Source: Nostoc mirabile CHAB5784
Lineage (GTDB): Bacteria > Cyanobacteriota > Cyanobacteriia > Cyanobacteriales > Nostocaceae
Direction: 5' to 3'
Length of the DNA stretch: 64,000 nt
NCBI RefSeq assembly: GCF_020829645.1
Contig: NZ_JAIVFS010000042.1
Coordinates: 1 to 64,000, forward strand
Part shown: positions 51,346-60,522 of the stretch, piece after piece
How the letters are laid out: every line of letters starts with the position of its first letter
How positions within the stretch are numbered: the first letter of the stretch is position 1
Program-made: the position numbers and the translations under genes
Notes under the pieces: generated by a model
What the model was told of the DNA's origin: nothing
What the model saw: only the letters and a program-made list of their open reading frames with translations
Database searches by the model: none

Positions 51346-53997
51346 ATGTCAACTCTCGTCATCGTCGAATCTCCAGCCAAAGCTCGTACCATTCGCAACT
51401 ACCTGCCATCAAGCTATCGGGTGGAGGCGTCTATGGGTCATGTGCGTGACCTCCCCCAGTCGGCTAGTGAAATTCCCGCTGCCGTCAAAGGGGAATCATG
51501 GGCGCAGCTAGGGGTAAATGTGGATGCCGACTTTGAACCGGTATATGTTGTCCCGAAAGACAAAAAGAAAATTGTCACCCAGCTTAAAGAAGCCCTCAAA
51601 GATGTAGATGAACTGATTCTGGCAACGGACGAAGACCGGGAAGGCGAAAGCATTAGTTGGCATTTATACCAATTGCTGAAGCCGAAAGTTCTGACTAAAC
51701 GGATGGTGTTTCACGAAATAACCGAAGAGGCTATCAAAAAAGCTCTGAAAAACTGCCGCAATATCGATGAGCAGTTGGTTCGCGCCCAAGAAACACGGCG
51801 GATTTTAGATCGACTGGTGGGCTATACCCTGTCTCCACTGCTATGGAAAAAAATCGCCTGGGGATTATCTGCTGGGCGAGTGCAATCTGTAGCCGTGCGG
51901 CTTTTAGTCACTAGGGAACGCCAACGCCGCGCTTTCCATGAGGGTACGTACTGGGATTTGAAAGCCAGTTTCTCAAAGGAAAAACCCCCCTTTGCTGCCC
52001 AGTTGGTAACACTGGCAGGAACCAAAATCGCTAACGGCAGCGATTTTGACGCAACGACCGGACAAATTACCGCAGGTCGCAATGTCTTGTTGCTCAACGA
52101 AGACCAAGCGGTAGCCCTCAAGGAACGCCTAACTGGGAAAACCTGGAGTGTTACTGACATCGAGGAACGGCCAGTGACGCGCAAACCGTCGCCACCGTTT
52201 ACCACCTCGACGTTGCAACAAGAATCTAACCGGAAGCTGCGCCTGTCAGCCCGTGACACAATGCGGGTTGCCCAGAATTTGTACGAGCAGGGGTATATTA
52301 CCTATATGCGGACAGATTCGGTACATTTGTCAGATCAAGCGATCGCAGCTGCTCGGAGTTGTGTAGAAAAGCTCTACGGTCAACAATACCTCAGTCCCCA
52401 ACCTCGGCAATACACCACCAAATCTAAAGGCGCACAAGAGGCGCACGAAGCAATTCGTCCAGCAGGTAGCAGTTTTCGCACGCCTCAAGAAACTGGTTTG
52501 GGCGGTCGGGAACTTGCCGTTTACGATCTGATTTGGAAGCGGACTGTTGCTTGTCAAATGGCTGATTCTCGCCAAACTCAAATTACCGTGCAATTGCAAG
52601 TCGAGGATGCTGGATTTCGTTCTTCTGGCAAACGGATTGAATTTCCAGGATACTTACGTGCCTACGTCGAAGGTTCAGACGACCCAGAAGCAGCACTGGA
52701 AGACCAGGAAGTGATTTTGCCGAATCTAAAGGTGGGAGATCATCCGAATTGTACAGACTTAGAAGCAGTTGGGCACGAAACCCAACCGCCAGCTAGATAC
52801 ACCGAAGCAACTTTAGTAAAAACCTTAGAAAGCGAAGGTATCGGTCGTCCCAGTACCTACGCCAGCATCATTGGCACCATCATTGATAAGGGTTATGCCC
52901 ATTTGGTGAGTAACGCTCTTATTCCTACCTTCACCGCTTTCGCCGTCACCGACTTGCTGGAAAAACATTTCCCGGACATCGTTGATCCCAGTTTCACCTC
53001 GAAGATGGAGCAAACCCTTGATGACATTGCCACAGGTGAAGCAAAATGGCTACCCTACTTGCAGCAATTCTATCTGGGAGAAAAAGGGCTGGAAACCCTG
53101 GTAAAAGAACGAGAAAGTCAAATTGATGCCACCACAGCTAGGACTGTAGAACTGGAGAATCTAGATGCCAAAGTCCGCATTGGGAAATATGGCCCCTACA
53201 TTGAAGTCGAAAATGGTGACGGAGTTATCACCGCTTCAATTCCCAAAGACCTGACACCAGCCGACCTCGACCCCAAACAGGTAGAAGTATTGCTGCGACA
53301 AAAAATCACAGGGCCTGACCAGGTAGGTCGGCATCCCGAAACTGGCGAACCGATTTATGTGAAAATTGGTGCTTATGGGCCTTATGTCCAATTGGGTGAC
53401 AAAACCGACGAAAACCCCAAACCGAAACAAGCCTCCCTACTCAAAGGTGTCACCCCAGAAACCGTTACCCTGGAAATGGCTGTTGGTCTGTTGGCACTAC
53501 CCCGGACATTAGGAGTTCATCCAGGCACTGGCGGCAAAATCCAAGCAAGTTTGGGGCGCTTTGGCCCTTATGTGGTTCATGACCAAGGTAAGGAGGGGAA
53601 AGACTACCGTTCCCTGAAAGTTGCTGATAATGTATTGACAATTAGCTTAGAACGTGCATTGGAATTATTGTCTGAGCCAAAAAAGGGACGCAGTTCCACC
53701 AACAGCAAGTCCAAGGCAGCCTTACGCGAATTGGGTACACATCCAGATGATGGAGAAACAATTAACATCTACGATGGCCCTTATGGCCCTTACATCAAGC
53801 ATGGCAAAACTAATGTGAGTATCCCAGAAGGTCAAACGGTAGAAAATATAACCCTACCTGAGGCGCTGAACTTGTTGTCAGCTAAAGCATCGACAGCAAA
53901 ATCGACTCGGAAAACGAGTAAATCAACGAGTTCCAAATCTAAGTCAACTGCTAAGTCATCAACGACGGCTACGAAAAAAAAGGGGACAGAAGGTTAA
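51346..53997 (+). CDS. topA: DNA topoisomerase I
   Basis: 883 residues of type IA topoisomerase. Toprim: STLVIVESPAKARTIRNYLP and the acidic metal site LATDEDREGE. Catalytic Tyr in GYITYMRTDSV. Residues ~595-830 have four C-terminal repeats (VRIGKYGPYIEV, IGAYGPYVQLG, LGRFGPYVVHD, DGPYGPYIKHG) and the end is a Lys/Ser/Thr-rich tail (TRKTSKSTSSKSKSTAKSS) that probably binds DNA. Relaxes negative supercoils. No zinc-finger cysteines, as in other cyanobacteria. Confidence 0.95.
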   Translation: MSTLVIVESPAKARTIRNYLPSSYRVEASMGHVRDLPQSASEIPAAVKGESWAQLGVNVDADFEPVYVVPKDKKKIVTQLKEALKDVDELILATDEDREGESISWHLYQLLKPKVLTKRMVFHEITEEAIKKALKNCRNIDEQLVRAQETRRILDRLVGYTLSPLLWKKIAWGLSAGRVQSVAVRLLVTRERQRRAFHEGTYWDLKASFSKEKPPFAAQLVTLAGTKIANGSDFDATTGQITAGRNVLLLNEDQAVALKERLTGKTWSVTDIEERPVTRKPSPPFTTSTLQQESNRKLRLSARDTMRVAQNLYEQGYITYMRTDSVHLSDQAIAAARSCVEKLYGQQYLSPQPRQYTTKSKGAQEAHEAIRPAGSSFRTPQETGLGGRELAVYDLIWKRTVACQMADSRQTQITVQLQVEDAGFRSSGKRIEFPGYLRAYVEGSDDPEAALEDQEVILPNLKVGDHPNCTDLEAVGHETQPPARYTEATLVKTLESEGIGRPSTYASIIGTIIDKGYAHLVSNALIPTFTAFAVTDLLEKHFPDIVDPSFTSKMEQTLDDIATGEAKWLPYLQQFYLGEKGLETLVKERESQIDATTARTVELENLDAKVRIGKYGPYIEVENGDGVITASIPKDLTPADLDPKQVEVLLRQKITGPDQVGRHPETGEPIYVKIGAYGPYVQLGDKTDENPKPKQASLLKGVTPETVTLEMAVGLLALPRTLGVHPGTGGKIQASLGRFGPYVVHDQGKEGKDYRSLKVADNVLTISLERALELLSEPKKGRSSTNSKSKAALRELGTHPDDGETINIYDGPYGPYIKHGKTNVSIPEGQTVENITLPEALNLLSAKASTAKSTRKTSKSTSSKSKSTAKSSTTATKKKGTEG

Positions 53998-54254
53998 TTG
54001 CAAGTTAAGAGTCCAAAGTCCGATCCTTAACTATTGACCCTTGATATCCATCCTTGATAGGATGCAGTTCGGTAGGTGCAAGTGTGATACTCTAAAAAGT
54101 AAGGGAAAACACAATGCCAAATTTTAGAAGTGGCTTATGTCCCAAATAGGGAATTGTGTATCAGCCCGTTTGGAAGCCAGAGGTGCGAAAATATGCCATT
54201 TTCTGCGTACCTGTTAATCAAAAATTGAGGTAGTATCTCAGGAGCGGTCAGTTC

Positions 54255-54395
54255 ATGGATTATATAGAAAAGGTGCTGGAAAAGGTTAAGGAATTAGCAC
54301 GGAGGCTAATTGAGAGCCTGTTAGGGCCAGAGGCAGAACCGGAACCGGAACTGATTCCGATTCCTGTGAACGATCGCTCGCGTCGTCGCCACTAA
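54255..54395 (+). CDS. Small hypothetical protein upstream of aroQ
   Basis: 46 residues: an amphipathic helix MDYIEKVLEKVKELARRLIE, an acidic/Pro segment (GPEAEPEPELIPIPV) and a basic end RSRRRH. The start is preceded by GGAGCGG 8 bp upstream and the stop is 7 bp before the aroQ start, so it is likely co-transcribed with it. Composition and position look like a genuine small gene; function unknown. Confidence 0.6.
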   Translation: MDYIEKVLEKVKELARRLIESLLGPEAEPEPELIPIPVNDRSRRRH

Positions 54396-54402
54396 TCTCA
54401 AA

Positions 54403-54867
54403 GTGCTCAACTCGACGTTGCAACCCTTAAGCATTCTGGCACTGCATGGGCCAAACTTAAATTTGCTAGGACAACGAGAACCAGGAATTTATGGTGCCTT
54501 GACTCTAGCTGAAATTAACCGCCTGTTAGAAGAAGAGGGATTCAAGTTACAGGCGAAAGTTTTTTCTGTGCAGTCAAATCATGAAGGAATTTTAGTAGAT
54601 ACTATTCATGGCGCATTAGGACAACATGATGGGATTTTGATTAATGCAGGGGCATATACCCACACAAGTGTGGCATTGCGAGATGCGATCGCGGCTGTTA
54701 ACTTGCCCACAGTCGAAGTACATCTGAGTAATATTTACCGTCGGGAAGATTTTCGCCATCATTCGTACATCGCCCCAGTAGCGATCGGGCAAATAAGTGG
54801 TTTTGGCGGACAAAGTTACTTGTTGGGCTTACAAGCTTTGGTGAATCATTTGAGAGTTAGGAGTTAG
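54403..54867 (+). CDS. aroQ: Type II 3-dehydroquinate dehydratase
   Basis: 154 residues, GTG start. Third enzyme of the shikimate pathway. Family signatures: LHGPNLNLLGQREPGIYG with catalytic Tyr, QSNHEGILVDTIH, NAGAYTHTSVALRDAI with catalytic His, and EVHLSNIYRREDFRHHS. Forms dodecamers. The gene end runs straight into a tandem palindrome array. Confidence 0.94.
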   Translation: MLNSTLQPLSILALHGPNLNLLGQREPGIYGALTLAEINRLLEEEGFKLQAKVFSVQSNHEGILVDTIHGALGQHDGILINAGAYTHTSVALRDAIAAVNLPTVEVHLSNIYRREDFRHHSYIAPVAIGQISGFGGQSYLLGLQALVNHLRVRS

Positions 54868-54873
54868 GAGTAG

Positions 54874-54982
54874 AGACGCGATTAATCGCGTCTGTACAAG
54901 AGAGACGCGATTAATCGCGTCTGTACAAGAGAGACGCGATTAATCGCGTCTGTACAAGAGAGACGCGATTAATCGCGTCTGT
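54874..54982. repeat. Four tandem copies of an 18-bp perfect palindrome
   Basis: GACGCGATTAATCGCGTC repeated four times with an 11-bp spacer TGTACAAGAGA (period 29 bp). Each unit is a perfect palindrome and would form its own cruciform or RNA hairpin directly downstream of aroQ. The last unit continues into TTAGGAGTTAGGA repeats. Confidence 0.93.
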
Positions 54983-55071
54983 TAGGAGTTAGGAATTGCT
55001 AGTTGGTAGTAAAGTTAGGAATTAGCAATATTTCATTAACTCCTCACTCCTCAGTTTTAACTACATAATTT

Positions 55072-56013
55072 ATGCGTTACTCTCCTATAAGTCGGTTTAG
55101 AGGTACTTTACTCGGAGCATTCCTGGGGGGAAGTTTAGCCACTGCTGATATACAGTCTCAGAGTTACCTAGATTTGGGCAGAATGGCGGTTCTAGGTACT
55201 GAGAGTTTGATTGCGTTGGGTAGATTAGATTTAGATGATTGGATAGCGCGTCAGCAACAAGAATCTCTTCATTTAGCAGCAACTAATGACATATCGATAA
55301 AAATAATTCTTGCGACACTACCAGTAGCACTTTTTTTTCACGAAAATCCAATTAAGCTCCGACAAAACTTGCTGCATGTCCTAAAAATCTGGGATGATGA
55401 CCCAGTAGTAAGGGATGGAACACTAGCAGTAGGATATGCGATCGCTCTTGCCTTAACTGAAAAACTCAACCCTCTAACCCTCATCCCACAAACAATTTCT
55501 TTTCTCACAGAAACACCGACATCAATACCAAAAAAATTATTAATAGTTCAGAATTTATTAGAGCAAGGGGCGGGATTGTCAAGGGCGCAAGCTGAGTTTG
55601 CTAGGGAAGAACAACTCAGTAACACTATTGCTATTGCATTTTACTGCTTTTTGAGTACCTTGGAAGACTTTCGTCTGGCAGTTTTGCGGGCTACTTACAA
55701 TGGCAATTCTAAAGTGCAAGATGCTACGCCTCTAAGCTTACAGGCTACAGGTGTAATTACTGGTGCTTTATCAGGAGCATATAACGGTATAAGCGCAATT
55801 CCCGTAAATTGGCAAGTCTTGCTCTTGCAAAGGAATTCTCCAATATGGGGACTAACTAGCTTTTCCCAAATGTTAAAATTGATCGATGCATTTGTGGCGG
55901 TGTGGTCAGGAGTGTATGATATTGCCTTAAATCCAAGGGAGTTAACAGAGGAAGGATGCGAGGTGGCTTTACTTTCAGTTTACGCAGCTCCTCGCGTTAT
56001 TCGGTCGCGTTAA
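55072..56013 (+). CDS. ADP-ribosylglycohydrolase-fold protein, apparently catalytically degenerate
   Basis: 313 residues. The start RFRGTLLGAFLGGSLAT, the middle WDDDPVVRDGTLAVGYAIAL and the end ATGVITGALSGAYNGISAIP resemble the ADP-ribosylglycohydrolase fold, where the latter is normally preceded by a DxDT metal site; here the place reads QDATPLSLQ, and the N-terminal metal motif is not seen either. The fold seems kept but the two-magnesium centre lost. Function unknown; it precedes the PgpH-like gene on the same strand by 160 bp. Confidence 0.6.
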   Translation: MRYSPISRFRGTLLGAFLGGSLATADIQSQSYLDLGRMAVLGTESLIALGRLDLDDWIARQQQESLHLAATNDISIKIILATLPVALFFHENPIKLRQNLLHVLKIWDDDPVVRDGTLAVGYAIALALTEKLNPLTLIPQTISFLTETPTSIPKKLLIVQNLLEQGAGLSRAQAEFAREEQLSNTIAIAFYCFLSTLEDFRLAVLRATYNGNSKVQDATPLSLQATGVITGALSGAYNGISAIPVNWQVLLLQRNSPIWGLTSFSQMLKLIDAFVAVWSGVYDIALNPRELTEEGCEVALLSVYAAPRVIRSR

Positions 56014-56017
56014 CAAT

Positions 56018-56080
56018 AATTCGTAATTCGTAATTCGTAATTCGTAATTCGTAATTCGTAATTCGTAATTTGTAATTAGC
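56018..56080. repeat. ATTCGTA heptamer array
   Basis: Eight units of the heptanucleotide ATTCGTA (complement TACGAAT) between two same-strand genes. Same family as 10200, 24981, 45090 and 58967. Confidence 0.92.
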
Positions 56081-56173
56081 GCCCGCCACCGTAGTTGCAA
56101 CTGGCGCAAATCAAACTTCCCTGATGATTGTCTTATTTTGAGCCATCAAAGTCAGCAATTACAGGCAGAAATA

Positions 56174-58864
56174 ATGAAAATAAAGCAATTTTTGCAGTTC
56201 TTAACCCAGCAATTGACTAACTGGCGGCGACAGTACAAAGGACTACGCCGTAAGGGAAAGTTAATGAGAAGTCCCAAAAGCAAAACCCATAGAAGGGAAC
56301 TTTTAAGGACTATCCTGAAGAATATAATCTTATTTTTATCAAAAACCAACGATAAAAGCGAGCGCCGAAAACAAGGAAGAGCGCTCCAGTCAAAAACAAA
56401 ATCGGTCAAAACTAAGAGTAGTATTTATGTAGTCTGTTTAGATTGGCTGCATGAACAGCGTTCCTTGGTAATTTTAGCGATCGCTTTAGTGTCCCTCACT
56501 GGCGTTATGGGGCATAAATTATACAACCAAACTCAACTCCAAGTAGGAAATCCCGCGCCCCAAACGATTACAGCGCCTTACACAGCTAGCATCGAAGATC
56601 AAAAAAAAACAGAATCACAGCGCCAAGCCGTTAGTCAAACATCCTTACAAGTGTTGATGGTTGATGCGCGAATGAACCAACAAATCAACGAAAATTTGCA
56701 ACAACTTCTAGATAATGGCAACGAAATTCGCGCCGTTGCTGGAGCTTTTCCTTTTTTTGATCCTATAGTTTTGTCCATCTCTACCCAGCGTTACCTCCGT
56801 TCTTGTCCTGAGTCGGAATGGCAAGTACTGCTAGTAGCTGTAGAAAATACTAAAAATCAGCATAAGAAAGGAACAGGACAAACCGCCGCCTCATCCCGTC
56901 GATCATCTATAGCTGCACCCAATCAGACACCAACGCCACAGAAGACAAAGCCTGTTGATTTTTCTCAAAACACTGACTTTACTCAAGCAGTAGCAGAACT
57001 AGAATCTTACCGCGTCACACCTTCTGAGAAAAACTTGTCTTTAGTGATTGCCCAAATTTCCCAAGCACGCGAAAGATACACCCAAGCCACTGCCAAACTT
57101 TTACAGTTAGAGAGTGTTACCCCAGAGGTAGTATACGAGGAATCCCTACTTTTGGATTTGTCAGATGGGGAATGGGAAAAAACACAAATGGGAATCCATC
57201 AGAGTGCAGAGCGGATTCTCACCCAAGGCATCCCACAAGGACTGCCAAAAAATATCTTACAGGATGCGGTGAGTTTACAATTGCAGTCCTTTGTACCAGA
57301 ATCCGCCGAATCTTTGGCAAAGAACCTGTTGTTAGCTGTACTCAAGCCGAATCTGCAAAAAGATGAAGAACAAACCAGACAATATGCTCAAAAGGCTGCT
57401 GCTGGAGTGCCACCCGTGATGGTGAAGGTACGGTATGGCCAGGTGATTGTCAGAAAAGGAGCGCAGATTACTGCATGGAACTTTAAGGTGCTGGAGCATT
57501 ATCACCTAGTTCGCCGGGAGGTAAAATGGCATTCCTTAGTGAAGTTAGCAGGTGTTATTGCGATCGCCATTGGCATTTTTGTCTGGGTAGAACGGCATAT
57601 CGATTACGAATTGCGACAACGCGATCGCTTATTGGTGTTATTGCTGACTTTGAGTGTGCCAGGGTTGGTAACGATGGGATTGCCTTATACCACCTGGAGC
57701 GCCCTTGGTTTATTGTTGGGAAGCTTCTATGGCCCCATTTTGGGGTTGACAGTTGTTGGACTGCTGTTACCGATATTAGCTATTAGCTTGGATATAAGCA
57801 AGGCTGCGCTTTTAGCTGGTGTAGGGGGAGGAATATTAGGTAGTTACATAGCGCAACGATTGCGATCGCGTGAAGAATTAGCATTATTGGGTGTTGCGAT
57901 CGCTTTAACTCAGGGCGGCATTTATCTGGTTGTTAAAATCTTAATTGGTCAAGCATTTGGTTCAACTTGGTATATCGTCCTCCGAGAAGCCGGATTGTTT
58001 GCTTTATCCGGTTTAGCCTGGAGTGTTGTAGCTTTAGGGTTGAGTCCTTATTTAGAAAAAGTTTTTGATTTAGTCACTCCCATCCGTTTAGCGGAGTTGG
58101 CGAACCCTAATCGCCCTTTATTAAAAAGACTCGCTACTGAAACTCCTGGAACTTTTCAGCATACGCTGCTTGTGGCTACCCTTGCCGAAGCTGCTGCCAA
58201 ACAACTAGGATGCAATGTTGAACTAGTCAGGGCTGGAACATTATATCACGATATTGGCAAAATGCACGACCCTCTTGGCTTTATTGAAAATCAAATGGGG
58301 GGGCCGAATAAACATGATACAGAGATTAAAGACCCTTGGAAGAGTGCAGAAATTATTAAAAAGCACGTAACTGAAGGGTTGGTGATGGCGCGTAAACACC
58401 TTTTGCCGACAGCAATTCAAGCTTTTATTCCAGAGCATCAGGGAACAATGCTGATTGCCTATTTCCATCATCAAGCCCAGCAAATGGCTCAAGAAGATCC
58501 AAGTTTAACAGTAGACGACGCAGATTTTCGCTACGATGGCCCGATTCCCCAATCACGGGAAACCGGAATTGTCATGTTAGCAGATTCTTGCGAAGCGGCG
58601 CTGCGATCGCTCGAAGCATCAAGTTCGGGTAAGCGTGTAGGAGAGAAGCGATCGCTCAAAGATGTTTCGACTGAACAAGCTTTAACAATGCTAAATAATA
58701 TTCTGCGTGCCAAATGGCAAGACAATCAACTTGTAGATTCAGGATTAACACGAGAAGAAATGTCAAAAATTGCCCAGATATTTGTAGATGTTTGGCAGCA
58801 ATTTCATCACAAACGGATTGCTTATCCTAAGTTGAAGGCTAGTGGCGCTGTGCGGAATTCGTAA
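56174..58864 (+). CDS. 7TM-HD phosphodiesterase, PgpH-type
   Basis: 896 residues from ATG 56174; a TTG start at 56138 is possible. One N-terminal helix (VILAIALVSLTGVMGHKLY), an extracytoplasmic 7TMR-HDED domain (~140-450), about seven helices (~465-660), then a cytoplasmic HD domain with HTLLVATLAEAAAKQLG, YHDIGKMHDPLGF and IPEHQGT. This is the layout of PgpH, a c-di-AMP phosphodiesterase in Gram-positives. Assignment to c-di-AMP in this organism is inference. The basic N-terminal tail is poorly conserved. A fragment of the HD coding region is duplicated at 63907. Confidence 0.87.
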   Translation: MKIKQFLQFLTQQLTNWRRQYKGLRRKGKLMRSPKSKTHRRELLRTILKNIILFLSKTNDKSERRKQGRALQSKTKSVKTKSSIYVVCLDWLHEQRSLVILAIALVSLTGVMGHKLYNQTQLQVGNPAPQTITAPYTASIEDQKKTESQRQAVSQTSLQVLMVDARMNQQINENLQQLLDNGNEIRAVAGAFPFFDPIVLSISTQRYLRSCPESEWQVLLVAVENTKNQHKKGTGQTAASSRRSSIAAPNQTPTPQKTKPVDFSQNTDFTQAVAELESYRVTPSEKNLSLVIAQISQARERYTQATAKLLQLESVTPEVVYEESLLLDLSDGEWEKTQMGIHQSAERILTQGIPQGLPKNILQDAVSLQLQSFVPESAESLAKNLLLAVLKPNLQKDEEQTRQYAQKAAAGVPPVMVKVRYGQVIVRKGAQITAWNFKVLEHYHLVRREVKWHSLVKLAGVIAIAIGIFVWVERHIDYELRQRDRLLVLLLTLSVPGLVTMGLPYTTWSALGLLLGSFYGPILGLTVVGLLLPILAISLDISKAALLAGVGGGILGSYIAQRLRSREELALLGVAIALTQGGIYLVVKILIGQAFGSTWYIVLREAGLFALSGLAWSVVALGLSPYLEKVFDLVTPIRLAELANPNRPLLKRLATETPGTFQHTLLVATLAEAAAKQLGCNVELVRAGTLYHDIGKMHDPLGFIENQMGGPNKHDTEIKDPWKSAEIIKKHVTEGLVMARKHLLPTAIQAFIPEHQGTMLIAYFHHQAQQMAQEDPSLTVDDADFRYDGPIPQSRETGIVMLADSCEAALRSLEASSSGKRVGEKRSLKDVSTEQALTMLNNILRAKWQDNQLVDSGLTREEMSKIAQIFVDVWQQFHHKRIAYPKLKASGAVRNS

Positions 58865-59000
58865 TTAAGAAACTTAGGTTTAACTCAATTCCGTGGGTTT
58901 AAGTCCCCCGGTTCAATAAAAATTTTGTTTTGTGTTGGGGTTAAATCCCCATTACAAAACAAAATTTACGAATTACGAATTACGAATTACGAATTATTTT
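58865..59000. repeat. Shared ~100-bp repeat with ATTACGA heptamers
   Basis: TTCCGTGGGTTTAAGTCCCC ... TTTTGTTTTGTGTTGGGGTT ... CATTACAAAACAAAA then ATTACGA units: second copy of the repeat at 10118-10229, where it lies before the TPR-kinase gene. Confidence 0.75.
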
Positions 59001-59281
59001 AATCTGGGTTGCCAAACTTATTCTGTAGCGTTCTTTTCGAGAACAGGTTCCATATTCTGAGCTTATACCACAATACGCTTGGGTTAGCGCCAAAAACTTT
59101 TCAGGACTTACGTAAAAACTCTCTGAAACTCTTATTTATTTGTGACGGCAGTCGCTACAACGGGGGGAAAATACGCAAGGCGCTGCCTCTTTTTTGCGCC
59201 CTTCTAGTGCGTCCGCTGCGCGAACGTGGTTCGTTTTTCTTAATATGATATTACGCATTGACAAGAAATACCAAATATAGC
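59001..59281. other. Spacer with decayed AGGACTTACGCAA element
   Basis: Left end AGGACTTACGTAA at 59103, interior AACTCTCTGAAACTCTTATT shared with 19205, and a weak other end near 59250 (ATTACGCATTG). No gene. Confidence 0.45.
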
Positions 59282-59408
59282 TCAATACAGTTCAGTTAAG
59301 GCTTGATCCTCCCTAACCCTCCTTAAAAAGGAGGGAACTAAGTCCCCCTTTTGAAGGGGGGTTGGGGGGATCTTCCGAGGTCAAAGATCACTAACTGAAC
59401 TGTATTGA
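59282..59408. mobile_element. 127-bp MITE with 8-bp target duplication (TCAATACAGTTCAGTTA family)
   Basis: Ends TCAATACAGTTCAGTTA and TAACTGAACTGTATTGA are perfect 17-bp inverted repeats. Both sides carry AATATAGC (59274-59281, 59409-59416), an 8-bp target-site duplication. The interior is a CTCCCTAACCCTCC / AAGGGGGGTTGGGGGGATC palindrome. A lone end occurs at 49495. Confidence 0.9.
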
Positions 59409-59898
59409 AATATAGCTCAAGTTTAAAAACCATATCTTTCGTAAGGGCACAGCATTGCTCATTGGTGTCAACTTAAGCTAAAAATAGCAAAACTTTCGGC
59501 TTGACTCAACCGCCTAGAACTAAAGTTCTTTGGCTTTTAGCTAAAGTCTACTGAAGTAGACTAAAGATTTTTGGCTATATTTAGTCATCAACAGAAGACT
59601 TTCGCTAAAAGCCAAGGAACTTCAGTTCCTTGCGGGACATAGCTTTTACGTTAAGTTTACACCTATGAGCATTGCTGTGCCCCTACAGCATGGTCTATTT
59701 ACGATCGCAGGATAATTAAGAAAAGCCTAAAAAACCTATTTTAGGTAATTCACATCACGATGCATTTGTACAGTGCGTAAGTCCTATTAATTTTGGGTAA
59801 GTTAAGAAATTTAAATGTAGTAGGGTGCGTTGTCGCGCAGCGCAACGCACTATCAACAATTCTCCCGCCTACGGCATAACACACCCTACTTCCTACTG
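59409..59898. other. Repeat-rich spacer
   Basis: No gene. Contains AACTAAAGTTCTTTGGCTTTTAG and its complement-like AAAAGCCAAGGAACTTCAGTTC around TCTACTGAAGTAGA (a long stacked palindrome, 59515-59640), a broken AGGGCACAGCATTGCTC/GAGCATTGCTGTGCCC inverted pair, and a stretch GTGCGTTGTCGCGCAGCGCAACGCAC (palindrome). Confidence 0.55.
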
Positions 59899-60219
59899 AT
59901 ATCATGTCCGCATAAATAGTTATGCTAACCACGATCATTACACCCCATCCCCAACCCCTCCTCGCTTGCGGGGAGGGCAGGGTGGTTTCATACAAGCAGA
60001 GAAAAACTAAAACTGGGTTTCAAAGCCTCTCTCCGCTTCGGGGAGAGGAATGGAAGTGGGGTAAAAAGCTATGTCACAAAACGAGAAATCAAGACTTATG
60101 TATTTTTCTTTTTTCGTATGAAACCACCCTGCTCCTCGCTTGCGGGGAGGGGAGACAAAGCACAGCTTTGGCGGGGTGGGGTTCTTCGGGTTTAATAAGT
60201 AATCAAGCGGACATGATAT
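59899..60219. mobile_element. MITE, ATATCATGTCCGC family, carrying a nested element
   Basis: 13-bp perfect ends as in the 12684-12830 copy and the same outer interior. Relative to that copy there is an insertion of about 170 bp near the middle (see next entry), giving 321 bp. Confidence 0.8.
59979..60130. mobile_element. Nested inverted-repeat element (AGGGTGGTTTCATAC ends)
   Basis: Ends AGGGTGGTTTCATAC (59979-59993) and GTATGAAACCACCCT (60116-60130), perfect 15-bp inverted repeats, inserted inside the surrounding MITE. The host sequence CTCGCTTGCGGGGAGG occurs on both sides, which may be an unusually long target duplication or a pre-existing repeat. Confidence 0.75.
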
Positions 60220-60252
60220 GACTATCAGGGTTTGTGTGAAATGGTATTAAAC

Positions 60253-60520
60253 TTTGGTGTTCCAAGCTTGGAGTTTGATGTTCCGAACTCGAAGTTTGGT
60301 GTTCCAAGCTTGGAGTTTGGTGTTCCAAGCTTGGAGTTTGATGTTCCGAACTCGGAGTTTGGTGTTTGGAACTCGAAGTTTGCTGTTTGGAACTCAAAGT
60401 TTGCTGTTTGGAACTCGAAGTTTGCTGTTTGGAACTCAAAGTTTGATGTTCCGAACTCGAAGTTTGGTGTTTGGAACTCGAAGTTTGCTGTTTAGAACTC
60501 AAAGTTTGGTGTTCCAAGCC
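60253..60520 (+). repeat. 21-bp tandem repeat array (array E)
   Basis: Twelve full 21-bp units and a partial one, all starting TTTG(G/A/C)TGTT and carrying CCAAGCTTGGAG, CCGAACTCGAAG or TGGAACTCGAAG. Two or three unit types alternate in blocks, suggesting duplication of multi-unit segments. Open in several frames (forward FGVPSLE; reverse SSKQQT). It ends at the 3' end of the FG-GAP gene. Confidence 0.92.
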
Positions 60521-60522
60521 AA

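Noticed and set aside
54874..54982. Possible CRISPR array
   Set aside because: Repeat unit is a perfect palindrome with identical 11-bp spacers; there are no unique spacers and no cas genes.
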